Source: Mogibacterium sp. | GTDB lineage: Bacteria; Bacillota; Clostridia; Peptostreptococcales; Anaerovoracaceae | Direction of reading: 5' to 3' | NCBI GenBank assembly: GCA_017434025.1 | Contig: JAFRGC010000054.1 | Coordinates: forward strand, 1-64,000 | Length of the DNA stretch: 64,000 bases | Shown here: piece by piece, positions 1 through 9,049 of the stretch | Layout of the letters: every line of letters starts with the position of its first letter | How positions within the stretch are numbered: the first letter of the stretch is position 1 | Made by a program: the position numbers and the translations under genes | The notes under the pieces: model-generated | The model's input: only the letters and a program-made list of their open reading frames with translations | Database searches by the model: none | What the model was told of the DNA's origin: nothing

Positions 1-684
1 ATGTCCGAATACATGGAGAAGCACTCCGTCAGCAGACTGGTAGGAGCGCCTCCGGGGTATGTAGGATACGATGAGGGCGGACAGCTCACAGAAGCAGTAC
101 GCCGCAAACCGTACAGCGTCATCCTCTTCGATGAGATCGAGAAAGCTCATCCGGATGTCTTCAACATCCTGCTGCAGCTCCTCGATGACGGAAGACTCAC
201 AGATAACCAGGGCAGGACCGTTGATTTCAAGAACACGATCGTCATCATGACATCCAACGTCGGCAGCTCCTATCTGCTCGACAACATGAAAGAAGACGGC
301 AGCATCGATCCGGAAGTCGAAGCCGAAGTAGAAGGACAGCTCAGGAATTACTTCAGACCGGAGTTCCTCAACAGGATCGATGATATCATCACATTCACAC
401 CGCTCACCAGAGACCAGATCAAGGGCATCATCAGCCTGCAGTTCGAGGATCTGCGTGAGAGACTCGAAGATAAGGAGATCACGCTGGAAGTCACAGACGC
501 AGCACTCGAGTACATTGCGGGCGAGGCATTCGAGCCGCAGTACGGTGCAAGACCGGTCAAGAGATACCTGTCCAAGCATGTAGAGACTGAGATCGCCGAG
601 GGCATTATCAGAGGCACCATCATCGACGGTGAGAAGCTGACGATCGACTCTGACGGAGACAAGCTGATCTACAGCCAGGAATGA
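1..684 (+). CDS. clpB: ATP-dependent chaperone ClpB, C-terminal part (cut by window start)
   Basis: The window opens inside this gene; the last 227 residues are present and the true start lies outside. They cover the second AAA+ module downstream of its Walker A motif, plus the C-terminal small domain. Visible are the pore loop [13 protein letters not shown] (about 15-27 of the fragment), Walker [12 protein letters not shown] (about 40-50), sensor 1 MTSNVGS, the [10 protein letters not shown] arginine-finger segment and sensor 2 GARPVKR. The family forms a cytoplasmic hexameric ring that extracts polypeptides from aggregates together with DnaK. Wording such as [13 protein letters not shown] and [16 protein letters not shown] fits ClpB better than ClpC. 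The frame ends with tandem stops (tga taa). No convincing T-run terminator follows. Confidence 0.93.
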   Translation: MSEYMEKHSVSRLVGAPPGYVGYDEGGQLTEAVRRKPYSVILFDEIEKAHPDVFNILLQLLDDGRLTDNQGRTVDFKNTIVIMTSNVGSSYLLDNMKEDGSIDPEVEAEVEGQLRNYFRPEFLNRIDDIITFTPLTRDQIKGIISLQFEDLRERLEDKEITLEVTDAALEYIAGEAFEPQYGARPVKRYLSKHVETEIAEGIIRGTIIDGEKLTIDSDGDKLIYSQE

Positions 685-793
685 TAATAGTGGAATCGTG
701 ACTCGCTAACGGGTATAATAGAGGACACCAAGTCAGCGTTGCCGGCAGGCTGCTTCGGGCGGCTGCCTTATAGATGATAAGGGGGGCAGAACT

Positions 794-1507
794 ATGAAGA
801 AGATTTTGTCAGCATTACTGATCCTGCTGATCGGCGCAGCTCTTGCTGTCGGCGGGATGTACTACTGGAATTTGAAGAAGCAGCCTCAGGTAGACGCCAA
901 AGGCCTGATGGAGAGACTTGAAGAGTGCTCCGAACTTACAGTAGCCAAGAACTACTACACCGGCATCGTGAGATTCAACGAAGGAACTGTTCCGCTGATC
1001 AATAAGAATGGTTTCACAATGAAGTACGAGGCCGTGATCGACGCGGGTTTCGATCTTGAGAAAGTCTCGATCGAAGTCACCGATGATCAGGTCCTCGTGA
1101 CGGTACCGAATGCGGAGATCCAGTCGATCAATATCGATCCGAACTCGCTGGAGTTCTATGATAACAAAACTTCGCTGTTCAAGACCGACCGCAAGGAAGC
1201 GACCAAGAAAGCCCTGCAGGAAGCTCAGAAGGACGCAGAAGAGAATGCGTACAGGAAGGGCTTGCTGGAAGAGGCTGACAAGCGCGCGGAGGTCATCTTC
1301 AAGGGCATCCTTGAAGGCGGCGTAGGCAACAGGGAGATCGTCGTGAGACATGAGGGTGACGCAGTTCCGGATGCAGCAGGCGAAGCATCTGAGAGTACCG
1401 GAACGGAAGCCGCTGAGGAACCGACGGATACCGCTGCGGGATCGGAAGGTGCAGCTGTGGAACCGGAAGCCGGTGAAGAAGTAGGAACAGAAGAAGCTGA
1501 AGGATAG
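794..1507 (+). CDS. DUF4230 domain protein, membrane-anchored
   Basis: A 237-residue protein with one N-terminal hydrophobic segment (about 4-26), read as a signal anchor, followed by an extracytoplasmic DUF4230-type domain (about 40-190). Typical of the family are the alternating strands around AVIDAGFDLEKVSIEV and the later Ala/Glu-rich helix with the AEVIF segment. The last 45 or so residues are a low-complexity acidic Ala/Glu/Gly/Thr tail. The start is fixed by a ggggggc Shine-Dalgarno stretch ahead of the ATG. DUF4230 has no assigned biochemical function. The ClC gene begins 7 bases after its stop, so the two are probably co-transcribed. Confidence 0.75.
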   Translation: MKKILSALLILLIGAALAVGGMYYWNLKKQPQVDAKGLMERLEECSELTVAKNYYTGIVRFNEGTVPLINKNGFTMKYEAVIDAGFDLEKVSIEVTDDQVLVTVPNAEIQSINIDPNSLEFYDNKTSLFKTDRKEATKKALQEAQKDAEENAYRKGLLEEADKRAEVIFKGILEGGVGNREIVVRHEGDAVPDAAGEASESTGTEAAEEPTDTAAGSEGAAVEPEAGEEVGTEEAEG

Positions 1508-1513
1508 TGCTTC

Positions 1514-3187
1514 ATGAAAGAGAGCGCAGCAGCTAATCTCAGGAGAAGAGACAAATTCAAATATAAGCTCGTAGTAGAGGGCGTCTTTATCGGACTGATA
1601 ACAGGCGTCCTTGTTTCCGTATTCAGACTTATGCTGACAAATGCTGATGCCCTGAGGGACAGGCTGGTCACATTTGTGAACGGAGGAAGCGGCAGTATCT
1701 CAGGTGTGGCAGCTATCGTCATCGGCGTTGTTGTCATGCTGCTGATCACGGCAGCGGTGAGCTGGCTGCTCGGCGCAGAGCCGGATATCGCGGGATCGGG
1801 CATCCCGCAGGTGGAAGCGGAGCTCAAAGGCCAGAAGGACATGTGCTGGTGGCGTGTGATCGCTGCCAAAATGGCGGGATGTGCGCTCGCGATAGGAGGC
1901 GGACTGGCGCTTGGCCGAGAGGGGCCGAGCATACAGCTCGGCTCGATGGTCGGCAAGGGATTCGCGAGAGCCGGCCATCGCCTGCTCACGGAGGAGCGCC
2001 TGCTGATCACATGCGGAGCCGGAGCAGGCCTCTCGGCCGCGTTCGGGGCGCCGCTTGCGGGCGCCATATTCAGCCTCGAAGAGCTGCACCGCAACTTCTC
2101 GGCTGAAGTCCTGTTGTCCACGATGGCAGCGAGCGCTGCCAGCGATTTCGTAGCCGCCAATATCTTCGGGCTTACCCCGGTATTCGGGTTCAACGTAGGC
2201 CACGGAATACCACTCCGGCATTACTGGGCGGTCGTGATCGTAGGGGTTGCGGTCGGGCTGTTCGGCATCCTGTATAACCGGACGATCGCGTTCATGCAGG
2301 ACCTTTTTGACAGAGCAGGGAAAGAAGCAGCAAGGCTGGCCGGCAGACTGACCGGCAAGGCAGCATTCAACCTGACCGACAAGCACTTCAATGTTTTTGG
2401 CGAGAAGGCTTCAAGGACTGGCAGACTTCTCATCATGTTTGCCGCGGCGTATATGTTCATGTTCGTTTATCCTGAGGTCCTCGGGAGCGGAAGCAGTCTG
2501 GTAGGGAAGGTCAGCAGCGGCAGCTTCACACTGTCCGCGCTGGTGATCCTCCTGATCGTCAAATTCCTGTTCTCGACAGCGAGCTTCGGCTCCGGATCAC
2601 CGGGCGGCATATTCCTGCCGCTGCTGGTGCTGGGAGCAGTGACCGGCGGACTCGTATGCAGGATACTCGGCCTGTTCGGTTTCGGCCAGTATTACATCAC
2701 AGCACTGGTAGTCGTCGCGATGGCAGGATACTTCTCCGCGATCGTCAGGGCACCGGTCACCGGCGTCATACTCATCACTGAGATGACCGGTGATTTCACA
2801 TGCCTGCTGCCGCTGGTGCTCAGCTCTCTGGTCGCGTACCTCATTGCGGAATACGCGGGTGTTGAACCGATCTACAACCAGCTGCTGCACCGCAGCAAGA
2901 AGAGATCCGTGGAAGGCCGCAGACGCAGCCTGCTGATGCGCGACCGCAAGACGATCATCGAAGCCGATGTCCACACCGGCTCATATATGGACGGAAGGAA
3001 CGTCAGAGATTTTGGCCTTCCGGTAGGCACACTGATCATTTCGGTAGTGCGTGACGGAGTCGAGATCATACCGGACGGTCATACGATCCTGCGCGGCGGG
3101 GACGAACTCGAGATCCTCATGAGAGAAGGCGACATCGACGATGTCGAGTCGATGATCGAGAAGCGCTGCAGGACCGTTGCGGAGTAA
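1514..3187 (+). CDS. ClC-family chloride/proton antiporter with C-terminal TrkA-C-like domain
   Basis: A 557-residue polytopic membrane protein. The ClC selectivity motifs are intact: GSGIPQ (about 95-100), GREGPSIQLG (about 134-143, containing the gating glutamate) and GSGSPGGIFLP (about 358-368). The FSLEELHRNF segment retains a glutamate at the internal proton-site position, which favours an H+/Cl- antiporter over a channel. Residues from about 475 to the end form a soluble regulatory domain (GTLIISVVRDG, GGDELEIL) resembling TrkA-C. Likely role is chloride or fluoride efflux or acid tolerance; the exact anion cannot be read. The start is chosen at the ATG behind gaagga, overlapping no upstream gene. 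Confidence 0.92.
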   Translation: MKESAAANLRRRDKFKYKLVVEGVFIGLITGVLVSVFRLMLTNADALRDRLVTFVNGGSGSISGVAAIVIGVVVMLLITAAVSWLLGAEPDIAGSGIPQVEAELKGQKDMCWWRVIAAKMAGCALAIGGGLALGREGPSIQLGSMVGKGFARAGHRLLTEERLLITCGAGAGLSAAFGAPLAGAIFSLEELHRNFSAEVLLSTMAASAASDFVAANIFGLTPVFGFNVGHGIPLRHYWAVVIVGVAVGLFGILYNRTIAFMQDLFDRAGKEAARLAGRLTGKAAFNLTDKHFNVFGEKASRTGRLLIMFAAAYMFMFVYPEVLGSGSSLVGKVSSGSFTLSALVILLIVKFLFSTASFGSGSPGGIFLPLLVLGAVTGGLVCRILGLFGFGQYYITALVVVAMAGYFSAIVRAPVTGVILITEMTGDFTCLLPLVLSSLVAYLIAEYAGVEPIYNQLLHRSKKRSVEGRRRSLLMRDRKTIIEADVHTGSYMDGRNVRDFGLPVGTLIISVVRDGVEIIPDGHTILRGGDELEILMREGDIDDVESMIEKRCRTVAE

Positions 3188-3268
3188 ACTGCAGCGGCTT
3201 TACCGGCAGACTCAGCTGCCGATTATCCGCCTTCAGAGCATCATTTATTGTTTATAAGGAATAATTAC

Positions 3269-3739
3269 ATGTCGATACATTTAGTGCTCGTAGAGCCCGA
3301 AATACCGCCGAATACAGGCAATATAGCCAGGACTTGTGCTGCGACAGACAGCGTTCTGCATCTCGTCAAGCCACTCGGATTCAGCCTCGATGAGAAGAGT
3401 CTGCGCAGAGCAGGACTCGATTACTGGCCATATGTAAGGCTCGAAGTCCACGAGAATCTGGACGAGTTCCTGGCGGAATATGAAGGCAGGAGGATGTGGC
3501 TGGCTACCACCAAGGCGGACCAGCTCTATACCGAAGTGTCGTACCAGGACGAGGATATGATCCTGTTCGGACGCGAGACGGCAGGGCTGCCGAGGGAATT
3601 CATAGACAGCCGCAGGGAGTGGGCAGTCAGGATCCCTATGAGCGAGAGCACGAGGCTCCGCTCGTTCAATCTGTCCAATTCTGCCAACATCGTTCTGTTC
3701 GAAGCGCTGAGACAGCTGGGGTTCCCGGGACTGAAATAG
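3269..3739 (+). CDS. trmL: tRNA (cytidine/uridine(34)-2'-O)-methyltransferase TrmL
   Basis: A 156-residue SPOUT methyltransferase matching the compact TrmL (YibK/CspR) family in length. It carries LVEPEIPPNTGNIARTCA at the N-terminus, the LFGRETAGLP motif around 100-110 and IPMSESTRLRSFNLSNSANI near the C-terminus, which form the knotted AdoMet site. The enzyme 2'-O-methylates the wobble nucleotide of tRNA-Leu isoacceptors. An upstream in-frame TTG would add seven residues; I chose the ATG because it follows ataagga at good spacing and begins the conserved first strand. The gene ends just before a strong bidirectional terminator shared with bioY. Confidence 0.93.
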   Translation: MSIHLVLVEPEIPPNTGNIARTCAATDSVLHLVKPLGFSLDEKSLRRAGLDYWPYVRLEVHENLDEFLAEYEGRRMWLATTKADQLYTEVSYQDEDMILFGRETAGLPREFIDSRREWAVRIPMSESTRLRSFNLSNSANIVLFEALRQLGFPGLK

Positions 3740-3769
3740 CGATCTGCAGGAAGACCGACACAACAAATA

Positions 3770-3800
3770 AGACGTACATCCGCGAGGGTGTACGTCTTTT
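3770..3800. terminator. Bidirectional intrinsic terminator between trmL and bioY
   Basis: A 9-bp perfect stem (agacgtaca / tgtacgtct) with a 10-base loop, followed by a T-run on the plus strand. It lies between convergent trmL and bioY and can serve both. Confidence 0.85.
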
Positions 3801-3822
3801 CGAATGCTGTTAAGAACCGATC

Positions 3823-4437
3823 CTATCCTATGTGCGGTCTGAGACGCTTCGTCAGCAGAACAGCCAGCGCGATCTTGCAGAGATCCGGTATGATATACGG
3901 CAGTACACACATGCTCAGCGCCGCAGTCAGTCCGATCGGACCGGACTGCTTTGCGTAGACGGTCATGAACCATGCCGTTCCGAATGCGTAGCAGACCAGC
4001 AGGCCGGCAGCCATGGAAGCAGTCAGCACAGGGATGCTGCGTCCCGCCAGTGACTCGATCAGCCACATCAGGAGCGCAGAAAACAGAAAGCCGGTGATAT
4101 ATCCGCCCGTGACACCGAGTATATGTCCAAGGCCGCCGGTAAATCCCGAGAATACAGGCAGACCGATCGCTCCCATCAGCAGGAATACCAGAACGGCAAG
4201 TGTCCCGCGCTTGCCGCCAAGCAGCCCGATCGTCAGGAAAACGCCGAAAGTCTGCATCGTGAAAGGAACTGACGCAGGGATGGATATCCACGAACAAACT
4301 GCCATGAGAGCAGCGAACAGGCCGATCAGAGCGGTATCTCGGGCGCTGAGTCCGGAATGTACCGCACCTGCAGAAATAGCTTTTTCATTATTACTGTTGC
4401 TCACTATGTTATTGTCACTCACAATGATTATCCTCAT
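3823..4437 (-). CDS. bioY: Biotin transporter BioY (ECF S-component)
   Basis: A 204-residue integral membrane protein with the BioY signature: SIPASVPFTMQTFGVFL near the N-terminus, then GLPVFSGFTGGLGHILG and GGYITGFL. It is the substrate-binding S-component of an energy-coupling-factor transporter and would use shared EcfA/EcfT subunits, which are not in this window. The start is the ATG 14 bases after the birA stop. Extension upstream would read into birA and gives a charged sequence unlike BioY. The Shine-Dalgarno site is weak, so translation may be coupled to birA. The pair forms a two-gene biotin ligase/uptake operon. Confidence 0.93.
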   Translation of the reverse strand: MRIIIVSDNNIVSNSNNEKAISAGAVHSGLSARDTALIGLFAALMAVCSWISIPASVPFTMQTFGVFLTIGLLGGKRGTLAVLVFLLMGAIGLPVFSGFTGGLGHILGVTGGYITGFLFSALLMWLIESLAGRSIPVLTASMAAGLLVCYAFGTAWFMTVYAKQSGPIGLTAALSMCVLPYIIPDLCKIALAVLLTKRLRPHIG

Positions 4438-4450
4438 GTATAACTTATTA

Positions 4451-5455
4451 TCAGACTCTGATGCTGATCTCTCCGCTGTCCAGCATCTCCGTGCTGCCGT
4501 CCTCATATCTGACAAGCAGCCGGCATTCGCTGTCCAGGCCGAGCGCCTGTGCCCTCAATTTGACGCCGCGCGGCTTGATGACATCGATCTCGCGTCCTGT
4601 GACAAAGCACATCCTGCGGTAATCCTTCATATAACCCGGTTCAGCAGCGGATTCTTCCTCCGGCGTCAGCGATTTCCGGTAGAGCTCGAAGAACCGGCGG
4701 ATGATCTCGGCAGCCAGCTGGTTGCGGGAGCACTTTGACTCGTCAGGGTCATAGACTGCCCCGGCTATTCCGGCGATCTCTGCAGGAAAACCGTCTTCCG
4801 GAGCCACGACGTTCACACCAATGCCTACGACTGCGTAGTCCAGATTGCCTGTCTCGATGTCAAAGGAACCTTCTGTAAGAATGCCGCAGACTTTGCGCCC
4901 GTTGACGTAGATATCGTTGACCCATTTGATGCCCGCCTCTTTGCCTGAGACTGCTTCGATCGAATTCGCTACTGCGACAGCAGCCATGGTTGTGAACCGC
5001 AGAGCCTGCTTAGCAGAAACGCCTTCCGGTCTCAGCAGGATGCTGAGATAGATACCGGAACCACCAGGGGAATAGAAGGCTCTGCCCCGGCGGCCTTTGC
5101 CCTTGCTCTGGGTCGCGGCGACAGCGATATAACCTTCAGATTCTCCGGCACCTGCCTTATCGATGCACACAGTATTGGTCGAACCGACACTGTCAAACAC
5201 TTCAATGCGCAGATCATCAGCTGATCCCGCAAGACAGCTGCGGATACCTTCTTCAGACAGGACGTCTGCATCTGCAGACAGCATGTAACCTCTGTTCGTA
5301 ACAGCCTTGATCTCGTATCCGTCGCGGCGGAGCATTCTGACAGCTTTCCATATAGCGGTGCCGGAAACACCGAGCAGGGATGCGATCTCCGCTCCGGATA
5401 CATATTCTCCTCTGTGCTGTTCGAGCAGCTTGAGCATTTCATTTCTCGTACTCAT
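4451..5455 (-). CDS. birA: Bifunctional biotin--[acetyl-CoA carboxylase] ligase / biotin repressor BirA
   Basis: A 334-residue protein of the long, DNA-binding BirA class. Residues 1-65 form a winged helix-turn-helix (GAEIASLLGVSGTAIWKAVRMLR). The central ligase domain has GSTN, then SKGKGRRGRAFYSPGG (the biotinyl-AMP loop) and WVNDIYVNGRKVCGIL with the catalytic lysine. The C-terminal SH3-like domain ends the protein. It activates biotin as biotinyl-AMP, transfers it to biotin carboxyl carrier proteins and can act as a biotin-responsive repressor. The start follows gaggtg at proper spacing. A near-consensus promoter lies just upstream, and bioY is downstream. Confidence 0.95.
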   Translation of the reverse strand: MSTRNEMLKLLEQHRGEYVSGAEIASLLGVSGTAIWKAVRMLRRDGYEIKAVTNRGYMLSADADVLSEEGIRSCLAGSADDLRIEVFDSVGSTNTVCIDKAGAGESEGYIAVAATQSKGKGRRGRAFYSPGGSGIYLSILLRPEGVSAKQALRFTTMAAVAVANSIEAVSGKEAGIKWVNDIYVNGRKVCGILTEGSFDIETGNLDYAVVGIGVNVVAPEDGFPAEIAGIAGAVYDPDESKCSRNQLAAEIIRRFFELYRKSLTPEEESAAEPGYMKDYRRMCFVTGREIDVIKPRGVKLRAQALGLDSECRLLVRYEDGSTEMLDSGEISIRV

Positions 5456-5487
5456 AGCACACCTCTTCAGAGTTGATTCTGTAAGTG

Positions 5488-5516
5488 ATTATAACCCCGG
5501 CATGCCAAATCATCAA
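5488..5516 (-). promoter_or_regulatory. Promoter of birA-bioY
   Basis: Reading the minus strand, -35 TTGATG (5516-5511) and -10 TATAAT (5493-5488) are separated by exactly 17 bases. The transcript start would fall about 25 bases ahead of the birA ATG. The -10 lies in one arm of a 9-bp inverted repeat (TGATTATAA at 5486-5494, TTATAATCA at 5537-5545), a possible operator. It does not match the BirA operator consensus known to me. Confidence 0.75.
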
Positions 5517-5667
5517 CCCTCAATATATGCGGCGGTTTATAATCAACTGTCCTTTTTTCGTACATCAGCTACAATCCTATTGATTCATTGCGTACCGCGG
5601 TATTATTCTTGGAATAACTAACAGCGGAAAAATATGCCCGCGTTGCATGATTTCATGGAGAAAAGAT

Positions 5668-7929
5668 ATGAAAATGCCTGAATTATTAGCTCCTGTAGGG
5701 GGCAAGCCTCATCTGATCGCCGCTGTCAATAACGGCGCAGATGCAGTATACATGGGGGGACTGGCGTTCAATGCCAGGATCTTCGCTGACAATTTCAGGG
5801 ATGACGAACTGCCGGAGGCAGTCGATTTTGCCCACATGCGCGGCGTCAAAGTCTACATGACACTCAATACGCTGCTCAGAGACAGTGAACTGGTCAAAGC
5901 GTTCGAGTATGCAAATTACCTGTACAGTATCGGAGTGGACGGACTGATCGTCCAGGATATGGGACTCGCGAGGATGCTTCACAAATATCTGCCTGATTTC
6001 CCGCTGCACCTCTCTACGCAGGGGACTCTGTACAACAAACAGGCCGTAGACCTTGCGCGCGAACTCGGATTCTGCAGAGTGGTTCCGGCAAGGGAACTCT
6101 CGCTGGAGGAGATCAGAGAAGTAGCAGAAGCAGGAAAGACCGGTACTGAGGACGGATCCGGCCATGTAGATGTCGAGGTATTCGTTCACGGTGCGCTGTG
6201 CATGTGCTATTCAGGCCAGTGTCAGATGAGCAGGATGCTCGGCGCGGGAAGGAAAGAGAACGCAGGCAGCAAGATGACCGCAGGGAATACCGGCAGCTGC
6301 CGCAGCGGCAACAGAGGTACCTGCGCGCAGCCGTGCAGGCATGCATACACAGATGAAAGCGGACGCACTTATTATGCACTTAGCCCGAAGGATATCTGCC
6401 AGATCGAGAATCTGCCGGATCTGATCATGTCTGGCGCTGCGTCATTCAAGATCGAAGGCAGGATGAAAACGCCGGAGTATGTAGCGACCGTGACGAAGAT
6501 CTACCGGAAGTACATAGACCTCTTTGACCATCTGTGCAGGAGGTACGGACCGGAAGAGGCCAAGGCGAAGTATTCTGTCGATGAAGAAGACATGCTGAGA
6601 CTCAGACAGATATTCAACAGGGGTAATTTCACCGATGGATATCTGTACGGCAATCCGGGTGAAGAGCTGCTTTCGGGACACAGCCCTAAGAATCAGGGGA
6701 TCTATGCCGGAAGAGTTGTTGCAGTCATAGACAGCGAGAACAGGGCATCTGAAACGGATGAGAAGCTCGCGGTCAGAGGCGCTCTGCGCCGCGGCAAAGT
6801 CCTCGTGTGCGTCGCGCTGGGTCATGACTTCAGGAATGAAGGGCTCAGCATAGAACCGGGCGACGGCCTTGAGTTCAGGGGCGAGGACGAAGATGAGCCT
6901 CGCGAAGCGATCGGCAGCGTGACGACTTTCATCAAAGATATAGGCGGCGGAGAAGTGATAGTAGGTGATTTTGCGCGCGGAGTACGCAGAGGCGATCTCG
7001 CGTTCAAGGTCACGGACAGGAAGCTCGCTGACGAAGCCCTCAGCGCTCCGGACAGGAAGCTTCCGGTGACGATGGTTTTCACGGCGAGAGAAGGCCAGTA
7101 CCCATCACTGGCGATGACAGATGTCAGATCGGGATATTCGGTGGAGGTCAATGCCGACCATGTCGTTGAGCGGGCGCGCAAAGTCGCAACAGATGCTGAC
7201 CGCATCATCGACAGTCTGTCGAGACTCGGAGATACACCTTTTACCGCCGGACTGACAGGCATCGATGTGCAGATCGATGACGACATCATGATGCCGCTCT
7301 CACTTGTCAACAGGATGAGAAGGGAGGCTGCGGATCAGCTGCTCTCGGAGCGGGTCGATGGTGTCACACGCAGCAGAGAACCGCTGACAAGAGCTCAGCT
7401 GGATGTGATCGAATCCGGTGAAGCGCTTGGCACAGCAGTCCTGGATACGGAAGCATATGCGGAGCGGCTCTCTGCAGGAAGAAGGGCAGGCCGCGGTATC
7501 AAACCGGTGCCGCTTGAGGAGTTCATGAAAGGAGACCAGCCGCCGTATGCAGTCCCGTATATCCTGAATGTGTCCAAAGGCGCTCTCGACAGGTATATCG
7601 AGGATCATTTCGAAGAGATCGTCAAAGCTGTCCGTAATACGGGAATTCTGATCGGCAATCTCGGGTGGATGAAGCAGTTCCTCGATGCCGGCGTCAAAGT
7701 CTACTGCGATTACGGCCTCAACGTATACAATGAGCAGGCTCGCAGGGCATTTGAGGATCTCGGCGCTGAGCTCTACATGCCGTCTCACGAGACCGGCATC
7801 TCCGATGAAAGAGGTGTGCCGCTGATGATCACAGAACACCCGGTACAGGCCTCCGTGCTCAAAGACCGTAAAGGCGGCGTACACAAGATCGTGACAGCAC
7901 CGTCAGGAGACAAGACGTTGATCTATTAA
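5668..7929 (+). CDS. U32-family protein with DUF3656 (RlhA-like)
   Basis: A 753-residue protein beginning with the U32 barrel motif PELLAPVGGKPHLIAAVNNG. The family signature EVFVHGALCMCYSGQCQMS lies near residue 170, and a second cysteine cluster, RGTCAQPCR, near 222. The long C-terminal half contains the DUF3656 insertion and a second barrel-like end. U32 proteins were named collagenase-like peptidases, but several are tRNA or 23S rRNA hydroxylation enzymes; the long DUF3656 form resembles RlhA (C2501 hydroxylation). That role is family-based inference. The start was chosen at the ATG behind ggagaaaagat rather than an upstream in-frame codon. The gene stands alone, with a new promoter and riboswitch after it. 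Confidence 0.85.
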   Translation: MKMPELLAPVGGKPHLIAAVNNGADAVYMGGLAFNARIFADNFRDDELPEAVDFAHMRGVKVYMTLNTLLRDSELVKAFEYANYLYSIGVDGLIVQDMGLARMLHKYLPDFPLHLSTQGTLYNKQAVDLARELGFCRVVPARELSLEEIREVAEAGKTGTEDGSGHVDVEVFVHGALCMCYSGQCQMSRMLGAGRKENAGSKMTAGNTGSCRSGNRGTCAQPCRHAYTDESGRTYYALSPKDICQIENLPDLIMSGAASFKIEGRMKTPEYVATVTKIYRKYIDLFDHLCRRYGPEEAKAKYSVDEEDMLRLRQIFNRGNFTDGYLYGNPGEELLSGHSPKNQGIYAGRVVAVIDSENRASETDEKLAVRGALRRGKVLVCVALGHDFRNEGLSIEPGDGLEFRGEDEDEPREAIGSVTTFIKDIGGGEVIVGDFARGVRRGDLAFKVTDRKLADEALSAPDRKLPVTMVFTAREGQYPSLAMTDVRSGYSVEVNADHVVERARKVATDADRIIDSLSRLGDTPFTAGLTGIDVQIDDDIMMPLSLVNRMRREAADQLLSERVDGVTRSREPLTRAQLDVIESGEALGTAVLDTEAYAERLSAGRRAGRGIKPVPLEEFMKGDQPPYAVPYILNVSKGALDRYIEDHFEEIVKAVRNTGILIGNLGWMKQFLDAGVKVYCDYGLNVYNEQARRAFEDLGAELYMPSHETGISDERGVPLMITEHPVQASVLKDRKGGVHKIVTAPSGDKTLIY

Positions 7930-7962
7930 TTGGTCAATAGCAAATAATATGCAACTGTGTAA

Positions 7963-7990
7963 TTGACTTATGGTTCCCCTGGGTTATAAT
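7963..7990 (+). promoter_or_regulatory. Promoter of the TPP riboswitch-thiT unit
   Basis: -35 TTGACT and -10 TATAAT with a 16-base spacer. Initiation would occur a few bases before the riboswitch begins. Confidence 0.75.
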
Positions 7991-8000
7991 CATTATTGAT

Positions 8001-8093
8001 AAACACCAGGGGAGCTTTTTGCTGAGAAATCCTTACAGGGATGACCCTCGAACCTGATGCGGGTAATACCGACGCAGGAAGGTAATAGTTTGG
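8001..8093 (+). ncRNA. TPP riboswitch (THI element)
   Basis: The conserved thi-box blocks occur in order: AGGGGAGC, GCTGAGA, ACCCTCGAACCTGAT, then GGGTAATACCGACGCAGGAAGG. AAAC at the 5' end can close with GTTT at the 3' end as P1. It lies directly upstream of thiT, so it should sense thiamine pyrophosphate and shut off thiamine uptake. The probable expression platform is the hairpin just downstream. Confidence 0.95.
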
Positions 8094-8125
8094 CAGACGT
8101 TTCATCGTGCCTTTCTTCAGCAGCT

Positions 8126-8149
8126 CTCCTTAATTGAATTATTAAGGAG
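8126..8149 (+). promoter_or_regulatory. Shine-Dalgarno-sequestering hairpin of the TPP riboswitch
   Basis: A 9-bp perfect stem, CTCCTTAAT and ATTAAGGAG, with a 6-base loop. The 3' arm is the AAGGAGG ribosome-binding site of thiT and is followed by five Ts. It could block translation initiation or, less likely given the weak stem, terminate transcription. Confidence 0.65.
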
Positions 8150-8157
8150 GTTTTTAA

Positions 8158-8781
8158 ATGCAAGTATTCTTTGAATCAACCACAGGTAAGGTGGCAGTAG
8201 CAGCTGTCATCATCATTCTTCTCCTGCTCATCTCGATGGGAGGCAAGGAAAAGAAAACTGACATCAGGGCGCTTACGGTCTCTGCACTTATGATCGCGCT
8301 TGCGATCGTACTGGGCATGATCAAACTCTTCTCAATGCCTCAGGGCGGATCAGTAACTCTGTTCAGCATCCTTCCGATCGTCGTCTGCGGCTATCTGCTC
8401 GGAACACGCCGCGGCATCATGGCAGGATTCTGCGTCGGACTGCTCAATCTGATATTCGGGCCTTATGTCATACATCCGGTCCAGCTCCTTCTGGACTATC
8501 CGATCGCGTTCGGTGCTCTGGGACTTTCAGGCATTGCCCGCAACTCGAATAACGGACTGACCAAGGGCTACATCATCGGCATCATCGGCCGCTACATCTG
8601 CGCCGTACTGTCCGGGATCATTTTCTTCGGAGAATACGCGCCGGAGAACTTCAACGCGGTGACATGGTCTCTGTGGTACAACTTCACATATCTCGCTGTC
8701 GAGGGAGCGATCACACTGGTAGTGATCAACATTCCTGCAGTAAAGAATATGTTCGCGAGATTCCGTTCACAGCTCAGCTGA
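8158..8781 (+). CDS. thiT: Energy-coupled thiamine transporter ThiT
   Basis: A 207-residue polytopic protein with six or so membrane segments. Features match ThiT: ALMIALAIVLGMIKLFSMPQ at the N-terminal half, GFCVGLLNLIFGPYVIHPVQ and LLDYPIAFGALGLSG in the middle, and aromatic residues near the C-terminal half (NAVTWSLWYNF) that suit thiamine binding. It is the S-component of an ECF importer and depends on a shared EcfAA'T module outside the window. The TPP riboswitch upstream supports the substrate independently. An extra N-terminal helix (about 10-27) precedes the conserved core. A strong terminator follows, so it is probably monocistronic. Confidence 0.94.
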   Translation: MQVFFESTTGKVAVAAVIIILLLLISMGGKEKKTDIRALTVSALMIALAIVLGMIKLFSMPQGGSVTLFSILPIVVCGYLLGTRRGIMAGFCVGLLNLIFGPYVIHPVQLLLDYPIAFGALGLSGIARNSNNGLTKGYIIGIIGRYICAVLSGIIFFGEYAPENFNAVTWSLWYNFTYLAVEGAITLVVINIPAVKNMFARFRSQLS

Positions 8782-8798
8782 TTATCTGCATGTAACCG

Positions 8799-8826
8799 AA
8801 GCAGGATCTGCGGGTCCTGCTTTTTT
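8799..8826 (+). terminator. Intrinsic terminator after thiT
   Basis: An 8-bp stem, AAGCAGGA / TCCTGCTT, with an 8-base loop that runs into a T-tract. It lies 18 bases after the thiT stop. The next 220 bases hold no gene that I can support. Confidence 0.88.
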
Positions 8827-9049
8827 CGTACAATTTTCCGGGGCGAAGGCCGAAACTGCATTTCAAACATTCGAAAATTGTGTGCCGGGATAGTGATGCC
8901 CGGCTCTGTAAAATCAGCAGACACACAACTGTAAAGGTTGATAATGAATGTGATATAATACAAGTCAGTGATCGTTGCTTTATGAAGATTAGAAATGCGC
9001 GTTCGCAGAACAGCACGCTGCGGCCATGCATTATGGGGGAATCTGTAAC

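Noticed and set aside
738..765. Terminator after clpB
   Set aside because: The possible stem is short and interrupted, and no T-run follows.
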